From Lachnospiraceae bacterium (GTDB lineage Bacteria > Bacillota > Clostridia > Lachnospirales > Lachnospiraceae): a stretch of DNA of 60,320 bases. Location of the stretch: positions 1 through 60,320 of the forward strand of contig JAAWCE010000006.1 of assembly GCA_022793065.1 (NCBI GenBank), written 5' to 3'. The notes beneath the pieces are model-generated. The model saw nothing but the letters and a program-made list of their open reading frames with translations. It did not search any database and was not told where the DNA came from. This document shows, piece after piece, positions 17,401-25,930 of the stretch (its first letter is position 1; every line of letters starts with the position of its first letter). The position numbers and the translations under genes are program-made.

Positions 17401-20400
17401 TGTCGCTTCCTACAAGCGTAATCTCAGGCAATGTCACAGAAGTATATTTCCCTGCATCGGTTCCGTCTAACGTACCTTTCCCGCCGTTCCAGTCAGCCGT
17501 TACATCATCACCGGATGCAACACCGCTTAATGTAACCTCTGTAATTTCTACTTCATTGCTTTCATCATAATCTCTGTCCGTTGCTGTGGCACCTGTCACT
17601 TCCAGCTCTTTTGCCTTCACTGTGACGGTAAAGGTATATTCCAATGTGGCCTCAGACGCTTCCACGCCCTCCAATGTAACCTCTTCTGCATTTATGCCCT
17701 GAGGGTTTACAATGGCCTTATATGTGTACTCTCCCTTATTTAGCGTGTCAAGATATGATGCTTTCAGGGTAATCTCACAGCTATCTTCCGCAGTAACCGC
17801 CTCATAGTTCTCTGCAGCTATGACATTTCCATCTTTGTCCGCGAGCTCCCTGAAGGTATTTCCGTTCATGGTAAGCCGCACCGTACAGTCCTGATTCTGT
17901 TTGTAAGTATATTCAATGGCTCCTGTGTTCCATACGCTGTCCGCATAAATCACGATGCCCTCACTGTTGTAGATGGCTGTGTTGCCTTCCTTATCGGTCA
18001 CTTTAACATAGATAAAATATACGCCATCGGCCTCCAAATGGACGGTATCCGTATATGCTTCCCATTGTATATCCTTCGACGCCGCTTCCGTCTCCGTAAG
18101 CTCCCTGTCGGATATATAATACAACTGCTCCGCAATTCCGCTTCCGGTAATGGTATTCCCATCCTCACTGACCACATCATCGCTATATTCGATTGTCACG
18201 TTCACATACTCTTTACAGAATAAGCCGAAAGAAATTGTGTTTGCAAACTTTTTCCAAGAATTCTCACCAATCTGATAGGATGCGGTGGGATGAATGGTAT
18301 CCTTTACCGTAATCTCCACTTCCCCGGTAATGTCCTCATAATTGGTCCTATCATCCGGCGTAAATTTCCATGCGCATGTATTCTGACCGTAGTTTAGTGC
18401 AAAGTCTTCCGCGGGAGTCAGTGTCAAAGTTCCGGCAAGTGACTGATCCCCACGTTTTAATACCACCTCCGACACCTGGAATGTGTTCTCCATCTCTTCT
18501 GCCGTAACAGCACCGATATCGGGCGTTGCCCGCTTAATTGTGAACTTAGAGGTAAACGTTCCTTCATAGGTCTTGCCGGAGACCGTAACACTGGCATTGG
18601 TTCCGGCATTTATATTGTCACTGCCGGTTATCTCATAATCCGTACCCTCTGTCAGCTTATTTTCACCATTCATACCCCCCCCAATTATAATAACAGGGGT
18701 CTGGGCGCTGCCATTGTAGATCAGGCTTGCATCATCCATGCTGACAGTGAGGGTGGATTTACAGACACAATTTCCGACAGTTTGCCCCTCTTCCCATTCA
18801 TAATGACACTTCTCTCCCTTTAGCTCGTTCTTACAGGCAGGGCAGACCGCATCATGGGTGGTGGTGCTCTCTATGTGAGTATACTGGTAATTGTGGGTAC
18901 ATTCTCCCACCCTATAGGTCCCGGCTCCCAATTTATCTTTGGTAAGGCCTTCAGTAATAAGCTGGCTGTTGCTGTCATAAAAGGCAAAACACTTACCCTC
19001 CTGTTCTGTATCCAGCATATCACCGATGCCATGCTGATCATACCTCAGAACAGTGCCTGTTGCCGTTATGGTTCCGCCGGAAAGTCCAACATCCACGCCG
19101 GAATCTATCCACAGGCCGTTCCCCACGCTTTGGTAGCTTCCGCCGGTTATGTGGAGTGTGCCTGACGCGGCATACACAAGAGATTTGCCCTCTCCCCCTT
19201 CAACCACACTGCCGCTGGCCAAAGTCAGTGCACCGCCATCTATCGAAAAACAGTCATTTACATTATTTGTAAGAGTTACACCCTCTTCCATCTCTACAGT
19301 CACATCCGTGCCGGAGCTGATCGTAAGTGCAGCGGTTGTAGTCACATCTTTCAATAATGTTATTGTACTTGTCTTGCCGCTGAGGGAAGCCCAGGCCGCT
19401 TTAAAGGTAGTATAATTCACAGTGCTGCCGTCACAGACTACTTTTGCCACATAATCTGTACTCTCCTCCAATTTGACGTAAAGGGTAGTGCTTTGGCTAA
19501 TCTGTGTATTAAAGTCAAATAGATTGCTGCAGGCGGCCTCTGTGTACCACCTCATTGCCTTACCCTCTATATCCTGAAAAGGTTCTTCCGCCTTGCCGCC
19601 GCTGGCTACAATCTGTGCCGGCACCTTCACCTCGCTTTGTCCGTTTGCATCAAAAGTAACAGTATAGCAGGTTTCACCATTGATCGTGGCATTGTCAACA
19701 TTGATAGTGCCGGTGCTGCCAGTTTCTCCGTCTTTTCCGATTCCAGCGCCAATTATACCATTGGTTTGAACCTCAACATTGCTGATGGTAATGTTGCCGC
19801 TGGCTCCGCCCGAATACCTCAGGCTTCCGCCGCCGCCAATTGCCACTCCTTTTTCTCCACCTGAAGCTGTTACCTTTCCGCCGCTGATGGTAATGCTGCC
19901 GCCGCTTCCGCCAGCACTCCAGTTATCATCTCCGCCGCCGCCTATTCCTGGGCCGTATGTGCTGCCGTAGGCCTCCACTTCCCCGCCGCTGATGGTAATA
20001 TTGCCGCCGCTTCCTTTCGCTCCACCGCCAATTCCTGCGCTGCTCGTTCCTCCTCTGGCCGTGACTTTACCGCCGTTAATTCGAATAGTACCGCCCTGGC
20101 CAGTGTCTCTGCCGCAATGGCCGCCGCCTATCCCCGCGCCATAATTACCGCCAGTGGCAGTAACGGTTCCGCCATTGATGATAACGGTGCCGTTATTTCC
20201 GCTGTTTGCGCCGCCAATTCCCGCAGTGGTATTGTCGCCTTGAGCTGTCACCATGCCTCCATTAATGATTACAGTACCACCGTGTTGAATATTCGTAATA
20301 CCACTCTTATTGCTTCCGCCTATTCCTGCGCCAGATTTGCCCGTGGCCGTCACCACACCTCCGTTTATGGTTAGCGTTTTCCCTTGGCTGACACCGATTC

Positions 20401-20812
20401 CCGCATAATAATCCGCCTTCGTATTAACAGCCGTCAGCTTGCCTGCACTGTCATCCTGGGACTGCGCGTAAACCGTCAGGCTGCCGTCTACCTGAATACC
20501 TCCCGCAGCTTTCAGCTCACATCCGTCAGCTAAAATCAGATGGACAGTTCCGCTGGCGGTGATGCGGCTGTCAACCGTTATCTCTCCGTTTACAACGTAC
20601 CAGCCGCCGTCAGACCATGTGGTAGTGTCGGACGCTACCTCTGTATAGTCCGAACAGCTTTGTGTCGTCCAATTCTTTCCGTCTGCGTCACAGGTCTGAT
20701 AGGACACTGCATTGGCTCTGCTTTCCGCCGCGTAGGACACCGTCTGGGGCGTCGAGGCAGCCATAGCCACGGCAAGCGCCGCCGCAAGCAACCATTTCCT
20801 TATTCCCTTCAT
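14423..20812 (-). CDS. Giant SPKTG-anchored surface protein with beta-helix and Ig-like modules
   Basis: A secreted wall protein of 2129 residues. A signal peptide (KWLLAAALAVAMAAS) covers about residues 1-28. Residues about 40-370 are Gly-rich right-handed beta-helix-like repeats (recurring TINGG, VTATGG and GAGIGGG). Next is an InlB/Listeria-Bacteroides-like repeat (YTVTFDANGQSEVKVPAQ, about 375-440). Then come many Ig-like or MBG-like modules with recurring YG, W and VWVFTPADQG-type motifs. A Cys-paired segment (ECTKCNGVT and YTCTRCGDSY, about 1700-1760) leads into ten TEEPDVTSEP-type decapeptides, a final beta domain and the sortase signal SPKTG (about 2095) with hydrophobic span and basic tail. 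AAGGAGG precedes the ATG. The divergent LytTR/GHKL pair is the obvious candidate regulator. It is probably an adhesin; the ligand is unknown. No sortase gene is in the window. Confidence 0.85.
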   Translation of the reverse strand: MKGIRKWLLAAALAVAMAASTPQTVSYAAESRANAVSYQTCDADGKNWTTQSCSDYTEVASDTTTWSDGGWYVVNGEITVDSRITASGTVHLILADGCELKAAGGIQVDGSLTVYAQSQDDSAGKLTAVNTKADYYAGIGVSQGKTLTINGGVVTATGKSGAGIGGSNKSGITNIQHGGTVIINGGMVTAQGDNTTAGIGGANSGNNGTVIINGGTVTATGGNYGAGIGGGHCGRDTGQGGTIRINGGKVTARGGTSSAGIGGGAKGSGGNITISGGEVEAYGSTYGPGIGGGGDDNWSAGGSGGSITISGGKVTASGGEKGVAIGGGGSLRYSGGASGNITISNVEVQTNGIIGAGIGKDGETGSTGTINVDNATINGETCYTVTFDANGQSEVKVPAQIVASGGKAEEPFQDIEGKAMRWYTEAACSNLFDFNTQISQSTTLYVKLEESTDYVAKVVCDGSTVNYTTFKAAWASLSGKTSTITLLKDVTTTAALTISSGTDVTVEMEEGVTLTNNVNDCFSIDGGALTLASGSVVEGGEGKSLVYAASGTLHITGGSYQSVGNGLWIDSGVDVGLSGGTITATGTVLRYDQHGIGDMLDTEQEGKCFAFYDSNSQLITEGLTKDKLGAGTYRVGECTHNYQYTHIESTTTHDAVCPACKNELKGEKCHYEWEEGQTVGNCVCKSTLTVSMDDASLIYNGSAQTPVIIIGGGMNGENKLTEGTDYEITGSDNINAGTNASVTVSGKTYEGTFTSKFTIKRATPDIGAVTAEEMENTFQVSEVVLKRGDQSLAGTLTLTPAEDFALNYGQNTCAWKFTPDDRTNYEDITGEVEITVKDTIHPTASYQIGENSWKKFANTISFGLFCKEYVNVTIEYSDDVVSEDGNTITGSGIAEQLYYISDRELTETEAASKDIQWEAYTDTVHLEADGVYFIYVKVTDKEGNTAIYNSEGIVIYADSVWNTGAIEYTYKQNQDCTVRLTMNGNTFRELADKDGNVIAAENYEAVTAEDSCEITLKASYLDTLNKGEYTYKAIVNPQGINAEEVTLEGVEASEATLEYTFTVTVKAKELEVTGATATDRDYDESNEVEITEVTLSGVASGDDVTADWNGGKGTLDGTDAGKYTSVTLPEITLVGSDKDNYTLVQPEGAVPTDVTINRIDAEITLETAEYSKTFGDGVFTFAVTDTNKEADVQYEVTKGKDVVSVSEDGTVTILGVGSAEITVSLPESINYNAAADQTIIVNVTKRGGYVAEAINRSYIYTKENTDTSNLAVLLPKDCGTANYGTPSTSGAVVFQTVEVKDGTLSYTLGKGNAGDEGTITVVAETQNYEDILITVNVSLTDRMPVRLKEGTEVTLENNILTYGEALSKLKFNNAEFIADDGKAVEGTLAWKNGELIPEIGTVSAVWVFTPADQGTYASLEGMVAITVEKAVPIVKVSPSVAERLYNPSTALENSDLSGDSVVGVDGKALEGAWSWKSAKIVPTVGNDGYVAVFTPKEETKYETVEEIIPVNVTKATPYIAELPAASEITYGDILNASLLSGGTVQYGDGAGQAGNAADSEVTVEGVFAWKESSVKPAVADSNQTEYVVLFTPSDMVNYETVEGRVKLTVQKAEHAPNMPDSAMNVSNNCEKVSDVTLPEGWEWQEEDQDTALIAGTAVNAVAVYKGADQGNYEKETVMIAVTRAACDHVEGDILYTGAGEKAPTCTEDGLGHRECTKCNGVTKSGIVVPALGHDYKDEVTQEPTVDSEGIRTYTCTRCGDSYTEPIDKLEPDETPTPTENPDITPEPTGEPDVTSEPTEEPDVTSEPTEEPDVTSEPTDKPDVTSEPTEEPDITSEPTEEPDVTSEPTEEPDVTSEPTEEPDVTSEPTEEPDVTSEPTEEPDGIPAPGNPFIKGESGKKGWDAIRAEEEKAEERSIINVDMNGAAVVPGDIFDCVKGRDITITFDMGNNIIWNVNGKSIVSDRVGDIDFSVKVGTNSIPVDIIDSVSGEHYSILLSLAHDGEFGFTAILSTNLGKENTGRTASLYYYNRNTGELELLSSDKVAEDGKVSFVFTHASDYVIVIGDNQQTDGGNIEDEDRSDNGGTALKESPKTGQDQASTWPIAAGLVALAGIAIMALKAWGRKSGWKMK
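15165..15490. repeat. 30-base tandem repeat coding for a Pro-Thr-Glu decapeptide
   Basis: Within the surface protein gene ten successive 30-base units, mostly GGTTCTTCTGTCGGTTCTGA followed by CGTTACGTCT, encode TEEPDVTSEP-like decapeptides plus degenerate ends. Several units are identical in DNA, so copy number is prone to slippage. The repeat forms a flexible stalk just before the C-terminal domain. Confidence 0.9.
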
Positions 20813-21030
20813 AAATTACCTCCTTCACTTGCTGCTCACAGCAATTTGCTCTGTCTTTTTGCTTCTACATTTCAGAATCAAATACCTTGCTGCAAGAACG
20901 TTATTACATTCGTATTTCTGTATTCAAGATTTCTTCTTTGAAGTATACACTTTTTCCCTGTTTTTTCTATAAGTGTGGCACGAATTGTGAAAATCCGTCC
21001 CAAACCGTATCTCCACACTTCTATCAATTT

Positions 21031-21060
21031 TTGAGAATTTATGCTATCATACATTATAAT
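21031..21060 (+). promoter_or_regulatory. Promoter of the LytTR/GHKL two-component operon
   Basis: TTGAGA (21031-21036), an 18-base spacer and a perfect TATAAT (21055-21060), about 100 bases before the regulator start. The 346-base divergent region 20813-21158 probably also holds the promoter and operators of the giant surface protein gene. I could not identify convincing paired LytTR repeats by eye. Confidence 0.65.
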
Positions 21061-21158
21061 TCATACAAAAGGCCGAAACTATTGCGGATAAAATGTATAG
21101 CAATTGGACATTCACTGAATATGTCCGCGAGATAATTTAATTTACAGGAGGTTTTCTC

Positions 21159-21878
21159 ATGCGGATTGCACTTGTAGATGATATTGCATCGGAGTTAAAG
21201 CGGCTAAGGCACATGCTGGACATCCAACTTGCCCGTCTTGCCCTGGATGCTGAAATTTCTGAATTCTGCTCCGGCAAAATGTTTCTTTCCGTTGCCCCAA
21301 AAAAGATGTTCGATCTTGTCTTTCTCGATATCTATATGGAAGATATTAATGGAGTGGATACGGCAAAAGAACTGCGTTGTTTCAATGCAGACTGCCTGCT
21401 GGTGTTCATCACATCTTCCATGGAGCATGCCCTTGACGCTTTCCGCGTTCGGGCGTTCCATTATCTGGTAAAGCCCTACAAAGACGAAGAATTAACGAAG
21501 TTGTTTGATGAAATTATTCATCGGTTTCCTGTTCAGGATAGGTACATCGAAGTAAAAGCCTCCGGCAGTATCGTCCGCCTGCGTTTTCAGGATATCTTAT
21601 ATGCCGAACATTACCAGCATCAGATCCATATCTATCAGACAAACAATCAGAAAACCGTTACACGCCAGACCTTCCGGGAATTTTCCGCCAGACTTGCGGA
21701 CGGACATTTCTTCTCCTGCAGCCGGGGGCTTATCGTGAATCTGGAACATGTGAAGGATTTTGACGGGACAAGTTTTATCCTTATGGATGGAAAAATACTC
21801 CCTGTCAGCCGAGACCTTGCTAAAGCCGCGAGAATGGCTTTCGGAGACTTTTTGTTCGACAGGAGGACGGACACATGA
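21159..21878 (+). CDS. LytTR-family response regulator (AgrA/VirR-like)
   Basis: A response regulator of 239 residues. The receiver domain (1-125) has the acidic pair in LVDDIASE, the phospho-acceptor Asp in DLVFLDIYMED, the Ser in FITSSMEHAL and the Lys of YLVKPYKDEE. The LytTR DNA-binding domain (about 130-232) has ASGSIVRLRFQDILYAEHYQHQ and RGLIVNLEHVKDF. AGGAGG lies before the ATG, and the gene overlaps the following kinase by four bases (ATGA). LytTR regulators commonly control adhesins, bacteriocins and virulence factors. Here the divergent 2129-residue surface protein is the natural target, which is inferred. Confidence 0.9.
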   Translation: MRIALVDDIASELKRLRHMLDIQLARLALDAEISEFCSGKMFLSVAPKKMFDLVFLDIYMEDINGVDTAKELRCFNADCLLVFITSSMEHALDAFRVRAFHYLVKPYKDEELTKLFDEIIHRFPVQDRYIEVKASGSIVRLRFQDILYAEHYQHQIHIYQTNNQKTVTRQTFREFSARLADGHFFSCSRGLIVNLEHVKDFDGTSFILMDGKILPVSRDLAKAARMAFGDFLFDRRTDT

Positions 21879-23191
21879 AAGAATTTCTATGCGCCACAAT
21901 AGAATGTATGGTTCTGTTGCCTGGCATGCTGTGCGCCTACCTGCCCATGAAACAATACCTTCGGATGCGCCCCTTCAGGCTGGCAGCGTTTATGGTTCCC
22001 TTGATACTTTTACTCTGTCTGGCAGGCGGCGTGTTAAGCTGGGGCTTTCATGTAAATCCCATCTGGCTGCTTTTTCCCATTGCAGCCATAGCAGGCACCG
22101 TCTATGTCCATACGATCCGGATTACACTCTGGAAATCCATCAGTGTTTTCCTCTCCATATGCGCCTGCTTTTCCTGTCTGGGCGGCGTGGCAGTGGCAGT
22201 CAGCGGTATCTTACCCTTCGAAAAGTCGGTCCCGCCTCTTTCTCTGGGCGCCGCCATAGCCTGGTTCTTAATGTGCAGCGTATTCGTGGCTCTGGTCTGG
22301 TACCCTTCCACCCATGCCGCAAGGAAAATTCTGGATGAAAGATCCTTTGCACAGACATGGTATGTGTTCTGGATTCTGCCTCTTCTTTTTATCGGGCTGA
22401 ATCTTGCTATGGTACCCGTCCATCCGAATATTTTAGGCTTTGGGCGGCTCCGGCCGATGTATATTCTCATCAGCCTATCGTTGCTGTTCCTGCTCCTGCT
22501 GTTCTATGCTCTTTTCTACCTCATGGCAAGCAGCTTAAACCGCAACAGCCGTCTGCGTCAGGAGAACCAATTTCTCGCTATGCAACAGGCGCGATATGAT
22601 AACCTGAGAACTGCAATCGCACAGACACGAGAGACACGTCACGATATGCGGCATCATTTTAATATCCTGCAGCACCTTGTGGAACAGAAGGAATGGGAAA
22701 CCCTTGCGCAGTATCTGTCCGATGTGCAGGACTACATTCCCGCTTCGGAACTTGATCTGTGTGACAACGCGGCGGTGGACAGTGTGGCAGGCCATTATGG
22801 GCTCCTGTACCGTAAGCATAACATTCCTTTTTCCTTTGAGCTTGACCTGCCCCAAAACCTTCCAGTGCCGGAGCCTGACCTGTGCCTTATTATGTCCAAC
22901 CTCCTTGAAAACGCATTGGAGGCAAGCTTAAAAACCGATCCTGCAAAACGCCTGATAAAAGTACAGGCACGTCTGCATTCCGACCATATGGTACTATTAA
23001 CCGTAGAAAATACATTTGACGGAGATGTCAGAAAAAATGACGGCGTGTTCCTCTCCTCTAAGCGGCGGGGCGAAGGCGTGGGGCTGCAGTCCGTCCGCCA
23101 TATCGCGGAAAAAAACGAAGGATATTGCCGCTTCCTTTACGGGAGCGGAACATTCTGCGCCAATGTAATACTGCGAGGCGAAAAAGTGTGA
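21875..23191 (+). CDS. GHKL-domain sensor histidine kinase (AgrC-like)
   Basis: A membrane sensor kinase of 438 residues. About six to seven hydrophobic spans (for example FMVPLILLLCLAGGVLSW and ISLSLLFLLLLFYALFYL) fill residues 1-210. The dimerisation/phosphotransfer segment has the His in TRHDMRHHFNIL (about 258). The GHKL ATPase domain has the N-box LCLIMSNLLENALEAS (about 332) and the G-box RGEGVGLQSVRHIAEKN (about 405). It lacks a large extracellular sensor domain, like AgrC-type peptide or membrane-stress sensors. It is translationally coupled to the LytTR regulator. No AgrB/AgrD pair is nearby, so the signal is unknown. Confidence 0.9.
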   Translation: MKEFLCATIECMVLLPGMLCAYLPMKQYLRMRPFRLAAFMVPLILLLCLAGGVLSWGFHVNPIWLLFPIAAIAGTVYVHTIRITLWKSISVFLSICACFSCLGGVAVAVSGILPFEKSVPPLSLGAAIAWFLMCSVFVALVWYPSTHAARKILDERSFAQTWYVFWILPLLFIGLNLAMVPVHPNILGFGRLRPMYILISLSLLFLLLLFYALFYLMASSLNRNSRLRQENQFLAMQQARYDNLRTAIAQTRETRHDMRHHFNILQHLVEQKEWETLAQYLSDVQDYIPASELDLCDNAAVDSVAGHYGLLYRKHNIPFSFELDLPQNLPVPEPDLCLIMSNLLENALEASLKTDPAKRLIKVQARLHSDHMVLLTVENTFDGDVRKNDGVFLSSKRRGEGVGLQSVRHIAEKNEGYCRFLYGSGTFCANVILRGEKV

Positions 23192-23237
23192 TTGCCCATG
23201 AACTTCTGCTGACAGATTTTCTCTGAGGCTTGTGTGC

Positions 23238-23280
23238 AAAAAAAGGTGTAAAGCCCTCCTAACTCATTAGGCTTTACACC
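23238..23280. terminator. Terminator between the kinase and ACT genes
   Basis: A perfect eleven-base-pair stem GGTGTAAAGCC/GGCTTTACACC (23245-23255 with 23270-23280). On the minus strand it is followed by seven T, so it best ends the ior-paaK operon; it may also serve the plus-strand kinase operon. Confidence 0.88.
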
Positions 23281-23343
23281 GTGGTTTTGTAATATATCAC
23301 CGCTGCTTATTCTTTGATTTTATCAATGGTTGTAAGATATTTC

Positions 23344-23775
23344 TTAACATTCACTTTTACACATTTCCTCATTGCCATACAGTTCCAGTCCCCCGTCCAG
23401 AATGGCATTTCCGGCCGCTTCCCCATCCGACGCCTTTACAATCATCGCCCTGATTTCTGCGGATGCAAGTGCATACATATACTCAATATTAATTCCGTTG
23501 GCGCATAAAATATGTGTCAATTTATGCAGTTCTCCCGCCTTATCCTCCAACCGAACTGCCAATACATCTGTGAGCCTGGCAGAAAAACCCTTTTCCTGCA
23601 ATGCCTTCTGTGCTGCGTCCGGATCGGACACTACCATGCGGAGCATTCCGTATTCCGTAGTATCCGCCATACTCAGGGATAAAATATTGATAGCGTGCTG
23701 TTTCAGCACTTCTGTCACCTGTTCCAGCCTTCCCTCACGGTTCTCCATAAATACCGATATCTGCTTTACAAACAT
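23344..23775 (-). CDS. Tandem ACT-domain protein
   Basis: A 143-residue protein made of two ACT domains. The first begins VKQISVFMENREGRLEQVTE (Gly-Arg turn at the ligand site). The second is around VRLEDKAGELHKLTHIL and IEYMYALAS. Such small ACT proteins bind amino acids and are frequently found beside aromatic 2-oxo acid ferredoxin oxidoreductase and phenylacetate-CoA ligase genes. It is the last gene of this operon, 157 bases after paaK, and probably senses an aromatic or other amino acid; the target enzyme is unknown. Confidence 0.85.
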   Translation of the reverse strand: MFVKQISVFMENREGRLEQVTEVLKQHAINILSLSMADTTEYGMLRMVVSDPDAAQKALQEKGFSARLTDVLAVRLEDKAGELHKLTHILCANGINIEYMYALASAEIRAMIVKASDGEAAGNAILDGGLELYGNEEMCKSEC

Positions 23776-23932
23776 AACCTTCCCTCACTTTCCGCATAAA
23801 TTTCCAACTTTTTCCCTCTTCCCTCCATGCCGCCTCCGGCGGCACAAACAATCCACGAAGAACGCTGACTTTGCGCTCTTCCCCAGCCCATACGCCAAAG
23901 CAATTATAATGCCTGTGATACTCCCCCTTCGC

Positions 23933-25231
23933 CTAATCAAACTTTCGGTTATCAATCACATGCACTGATTTCCCCATGCTCCGCTCCAGAGACTTAGGCT
24001 CCACCAGCTTCACTTTCACTGCCAGGCCAATTGCCTGCTGAATCACATGCTCAATCCTTCTGGTCAGATTCTCCAATTGCCTAATCTCATCAGAGAAGAT
24101 ATGCTCTTCCACTTCCACCTGTACCTCCAAAGTGTCCAGGTTATTTACTCTGTCCACAATCATCAGATAATGAGGGGTGGTGCCGCCCATTTCCAGAAGG
24201 GCCGCTTCAATCTGTGATGGGAATACGTTTACACCGCGTATAATCAGCATATCGTCACTTCTTCCCGTAAATCTTGCAATCCTTGCCGTAGTTCTGCCGC
24301 ACTCACAAGGAGTATGGTCAATACTCGTCAAGTCCTTGGTCCTATATCGAATCAGTGGAATTCCTTCTTTCATCAATGTGGAAATCACCAGTTCCCCCGT
24401 GATGCCGTCCGGCACCGGCTGAAATGTCTCCCTGTCCACAATCTCAGGCAGAAAATAATCCTCATGCACATGAAGTCCCTTATGGAACTGGCAGTCCGTC
24501 GCCACACCCGGTCCCATAATTTCGCTTAAGCCGTAGATATCGTGAGCATGAATTCCCAACTTTTCCTCAATCTTGTCCCGCATCTTCTCCGTCCAGGGTT
24601 CCGCTCCGTTTAAGGAAGCTTTCAGTTTAATTTTATCACGCACTCCCATTTCTTCAATGGTTTCTGCAATGTGCATCAGATAGGAAGGCGTACACAAAAT
24701 ACCTGTCACCCCGAAATCCACCATCATATTGACCAGTTTTTTTGTATTTCCCGTGGACATGGGCACCACCGTAGCCCCCATTTTCTCAGCGCCATAATGA
24801 CCGCCCAGTCCTCCGGTAAACAGTCCATAACCATAGGCCACCTGGATAATATCCTCCCGGCCCAGGCCCGCCATGGTAATACACCTGGCCACACATTCAC
24901 TCCACATATCAATATCTCTTTTGGTATACCCCACCACCGTAGCCTTTCCTGTGGTTCCGCTGGAAGCGTGGATGCGCACAATCTGAGAATTTGGCACTGC
25001 AAACAGTCCGAAAGGGTATGTATCCCGCAAATCATCCTTCGTGGTAAACGGAAGTTTTGTCAAATCCTCCAGTCCACGGATATCGCCCGGTTCCAGCCCT
25101 ACCGCCTGCATTTTCTTCCGATAATATTCCACATTGTGATATACCCTGTCTACCAATTTTACCAGCCGTGTGCCCTGCAAGTGATTCATCTCATCCCTGC
25201 TCATGCACTCCTTCGTCTCATTCCAAATCAT
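23933..25231 (-). CDS. paaK: Phenylacetate--CoA ligase family enzyme
   Basis: An adenylate-forming ligase of 432 residues, the normal PaaK size. It has the P-loop-like [14 protein letters not shown] (about residues 93-106), an A5-like motif [12 protein letters not shown] (about 237), the A8 region [23 protein letters not shown], and the C-terminal catalytic Lys segment [12 protein letters not shown]. It interconverts aryl-acetate and aryl-acetyl-CoA with AMP/ATP. Next to iorAB it may run toward ATP formation, releasing phenylacetate or indoleacetate from the CoA thioester made by the oxidoreductase; that direction is inferred. AGGAG six bases before the ATG supports the start. Confidence 0.9.
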   Translation of the reverse strand: MIWNETKECMSRDEMNHLQGTRLVKLVDRVYHNVEYYRKKMQAVGLEPGDIRGLEDLTKLPFTTKDDLRDTYPFGLFAVPNSQIVRIHASSGTTGKATVVGYTKRDIDMWSECVARCITMAGLGREDIIQVAYGYGLFTGGLGGHYGAEKMGATVVPMSTGNTKKLVNMMVDFGVTGILCTPSYLMHIAETIEEMGVRDKIKLKASLNGAEPWTEKMRDKIEEKLGIHAHDIYGLSEIMGPGVATDCQFHKGLHVHEDYFLPEIVDRETFQPVPDGITGELVISTLMKEGIPLIRYRTKDLTSIDHTPCECGRTTARIARFTGRSDDMLIIRGVNVFPSQIEAALLEMGGTTPHYLMIVDRVNNLDTLEVQVEVEEHIFSDEIRQLENLTRRIEHVIQQAIGLAVKVKLVEPKSLERSMGKSVHVIDNRKFD

Positions 25232-25243
25232 ATCCTTCTCCTA

Positions 25244-25371
25244 TTCCAGTTCCGCATCAGCCCTTCAATACCTTTGCTTAGGGGGAAGGATAACCGACCA
25301 CTTAATGATTGTGTCCGGGTATCCTTCCAGGTATTTCCGGGCTTCTGCTGTTTTTTTCCAGTTCCGCATCA
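25244..25371. repeat. Pair of 16-base direct repeats flanking the orphan gene end
   Basis: TTCCAGTTCCGCATCA occurs at 25244-25259 and again at 25356-25371, in the short gap between paaK and the orphan acidic protein gene. The copies are identical. They resemble the start of the TTCCAGTACCGTC repeat near 5071 and may be boundary marks left by insertion of the orphan gene. Confidence 0.5.
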
Positions 25372-25378
25372 CATATCA

Positions 25379-25873
25379 CTAAAAGGCAATGTCTTTATAG
25401 GCAATTTTATCAATCTCTTCATTTAAAAAACCAACGCCAATTCCGTTATCATCCCAATCTTCACCGCCCCATTCTCTTGAGAAGAGTAGATAAATATAGC
25501 GTCCTCCTTTTATATTCATAATAGAATCCCGTGGAACTATGATGGTTTCTAATGTCACTGCCTGCAAAAGCGCATCTTTTGTTTCAATCTCCGGCCACCA
25601 TTGCGCTAATTCCTCTTCATCGTCAGGTCCCCAGGCAAAGCGTTCTTCTTCATTATAGTACTGAATCAGCCCTTCAATTAACTTTGTTTGCAGTTCCGGC
25701 CATTTATCCAAAAAATGTGAAAATGCCTCCTGTTGTTCTTTTGTAATTTCGTTATCATTTTCCTTTTCTATTGATAACCCTACAGTATATAGGGTTCCGC
25801 CAAAATCAATCATTTGCTTTCCCCTCCAGTAATGCCCATCTGACTCAAGTTCACCGAACACAGGATCAGTCAT
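25379..25873 (-). CDS. Small acidic protein of unknown function inside the ior-paaK operon
   Basis: A 164-residue acidic, Trp/Glu/Asp-rich soluble protein. It begins TDPVFGELESDGHYWRGK and ends with EWGGEDWDDNGIGVGFLNEE and KIAYKDIAF. The pattern of an F-G-x-L start and the WDDNGIGVG segment resembles DUF6985-type proteins, which are frequently immunity-like or contact-dependent-inhibition-associated; this is a loose resemblance only. GGAGG lies seven bases before the ATG. It separates iorB (gap 57) from paaK (gap 147), where related genomes normally have nothing. It looks like a late insertion in an aromatic-acid operon, flanked by short direct repeats on one side. Confidence 0.65.
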   Translation of the reverse strand: MTDPVFGELESDGHYWRGKQMIDFGGTLYTVGLSIEKENDNEITKEQQEAFSHFLDKWPELQTKLIEGLIQYYNEEERFAWGPDDEEELAQWWPEIETKDALLQAVTLETIIVPRDSIMNIKGGRYIYLLFSREWGGEDWDDNGIGVGFLNEEIDKIAYKDIAF

Positions 25874-25930
25874 AATACTGCCTCCATCTGTTTTGTTCCC
25901 GCTTACAGAAATAGTTTCTGCTCTACTTTA

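Noticed and set aside
20813..21158. LytTR binding sites in the divergent region
   Set aside because: I found no convincing pair of direct repeats with the expected spacing by eye, so no site is annotated.
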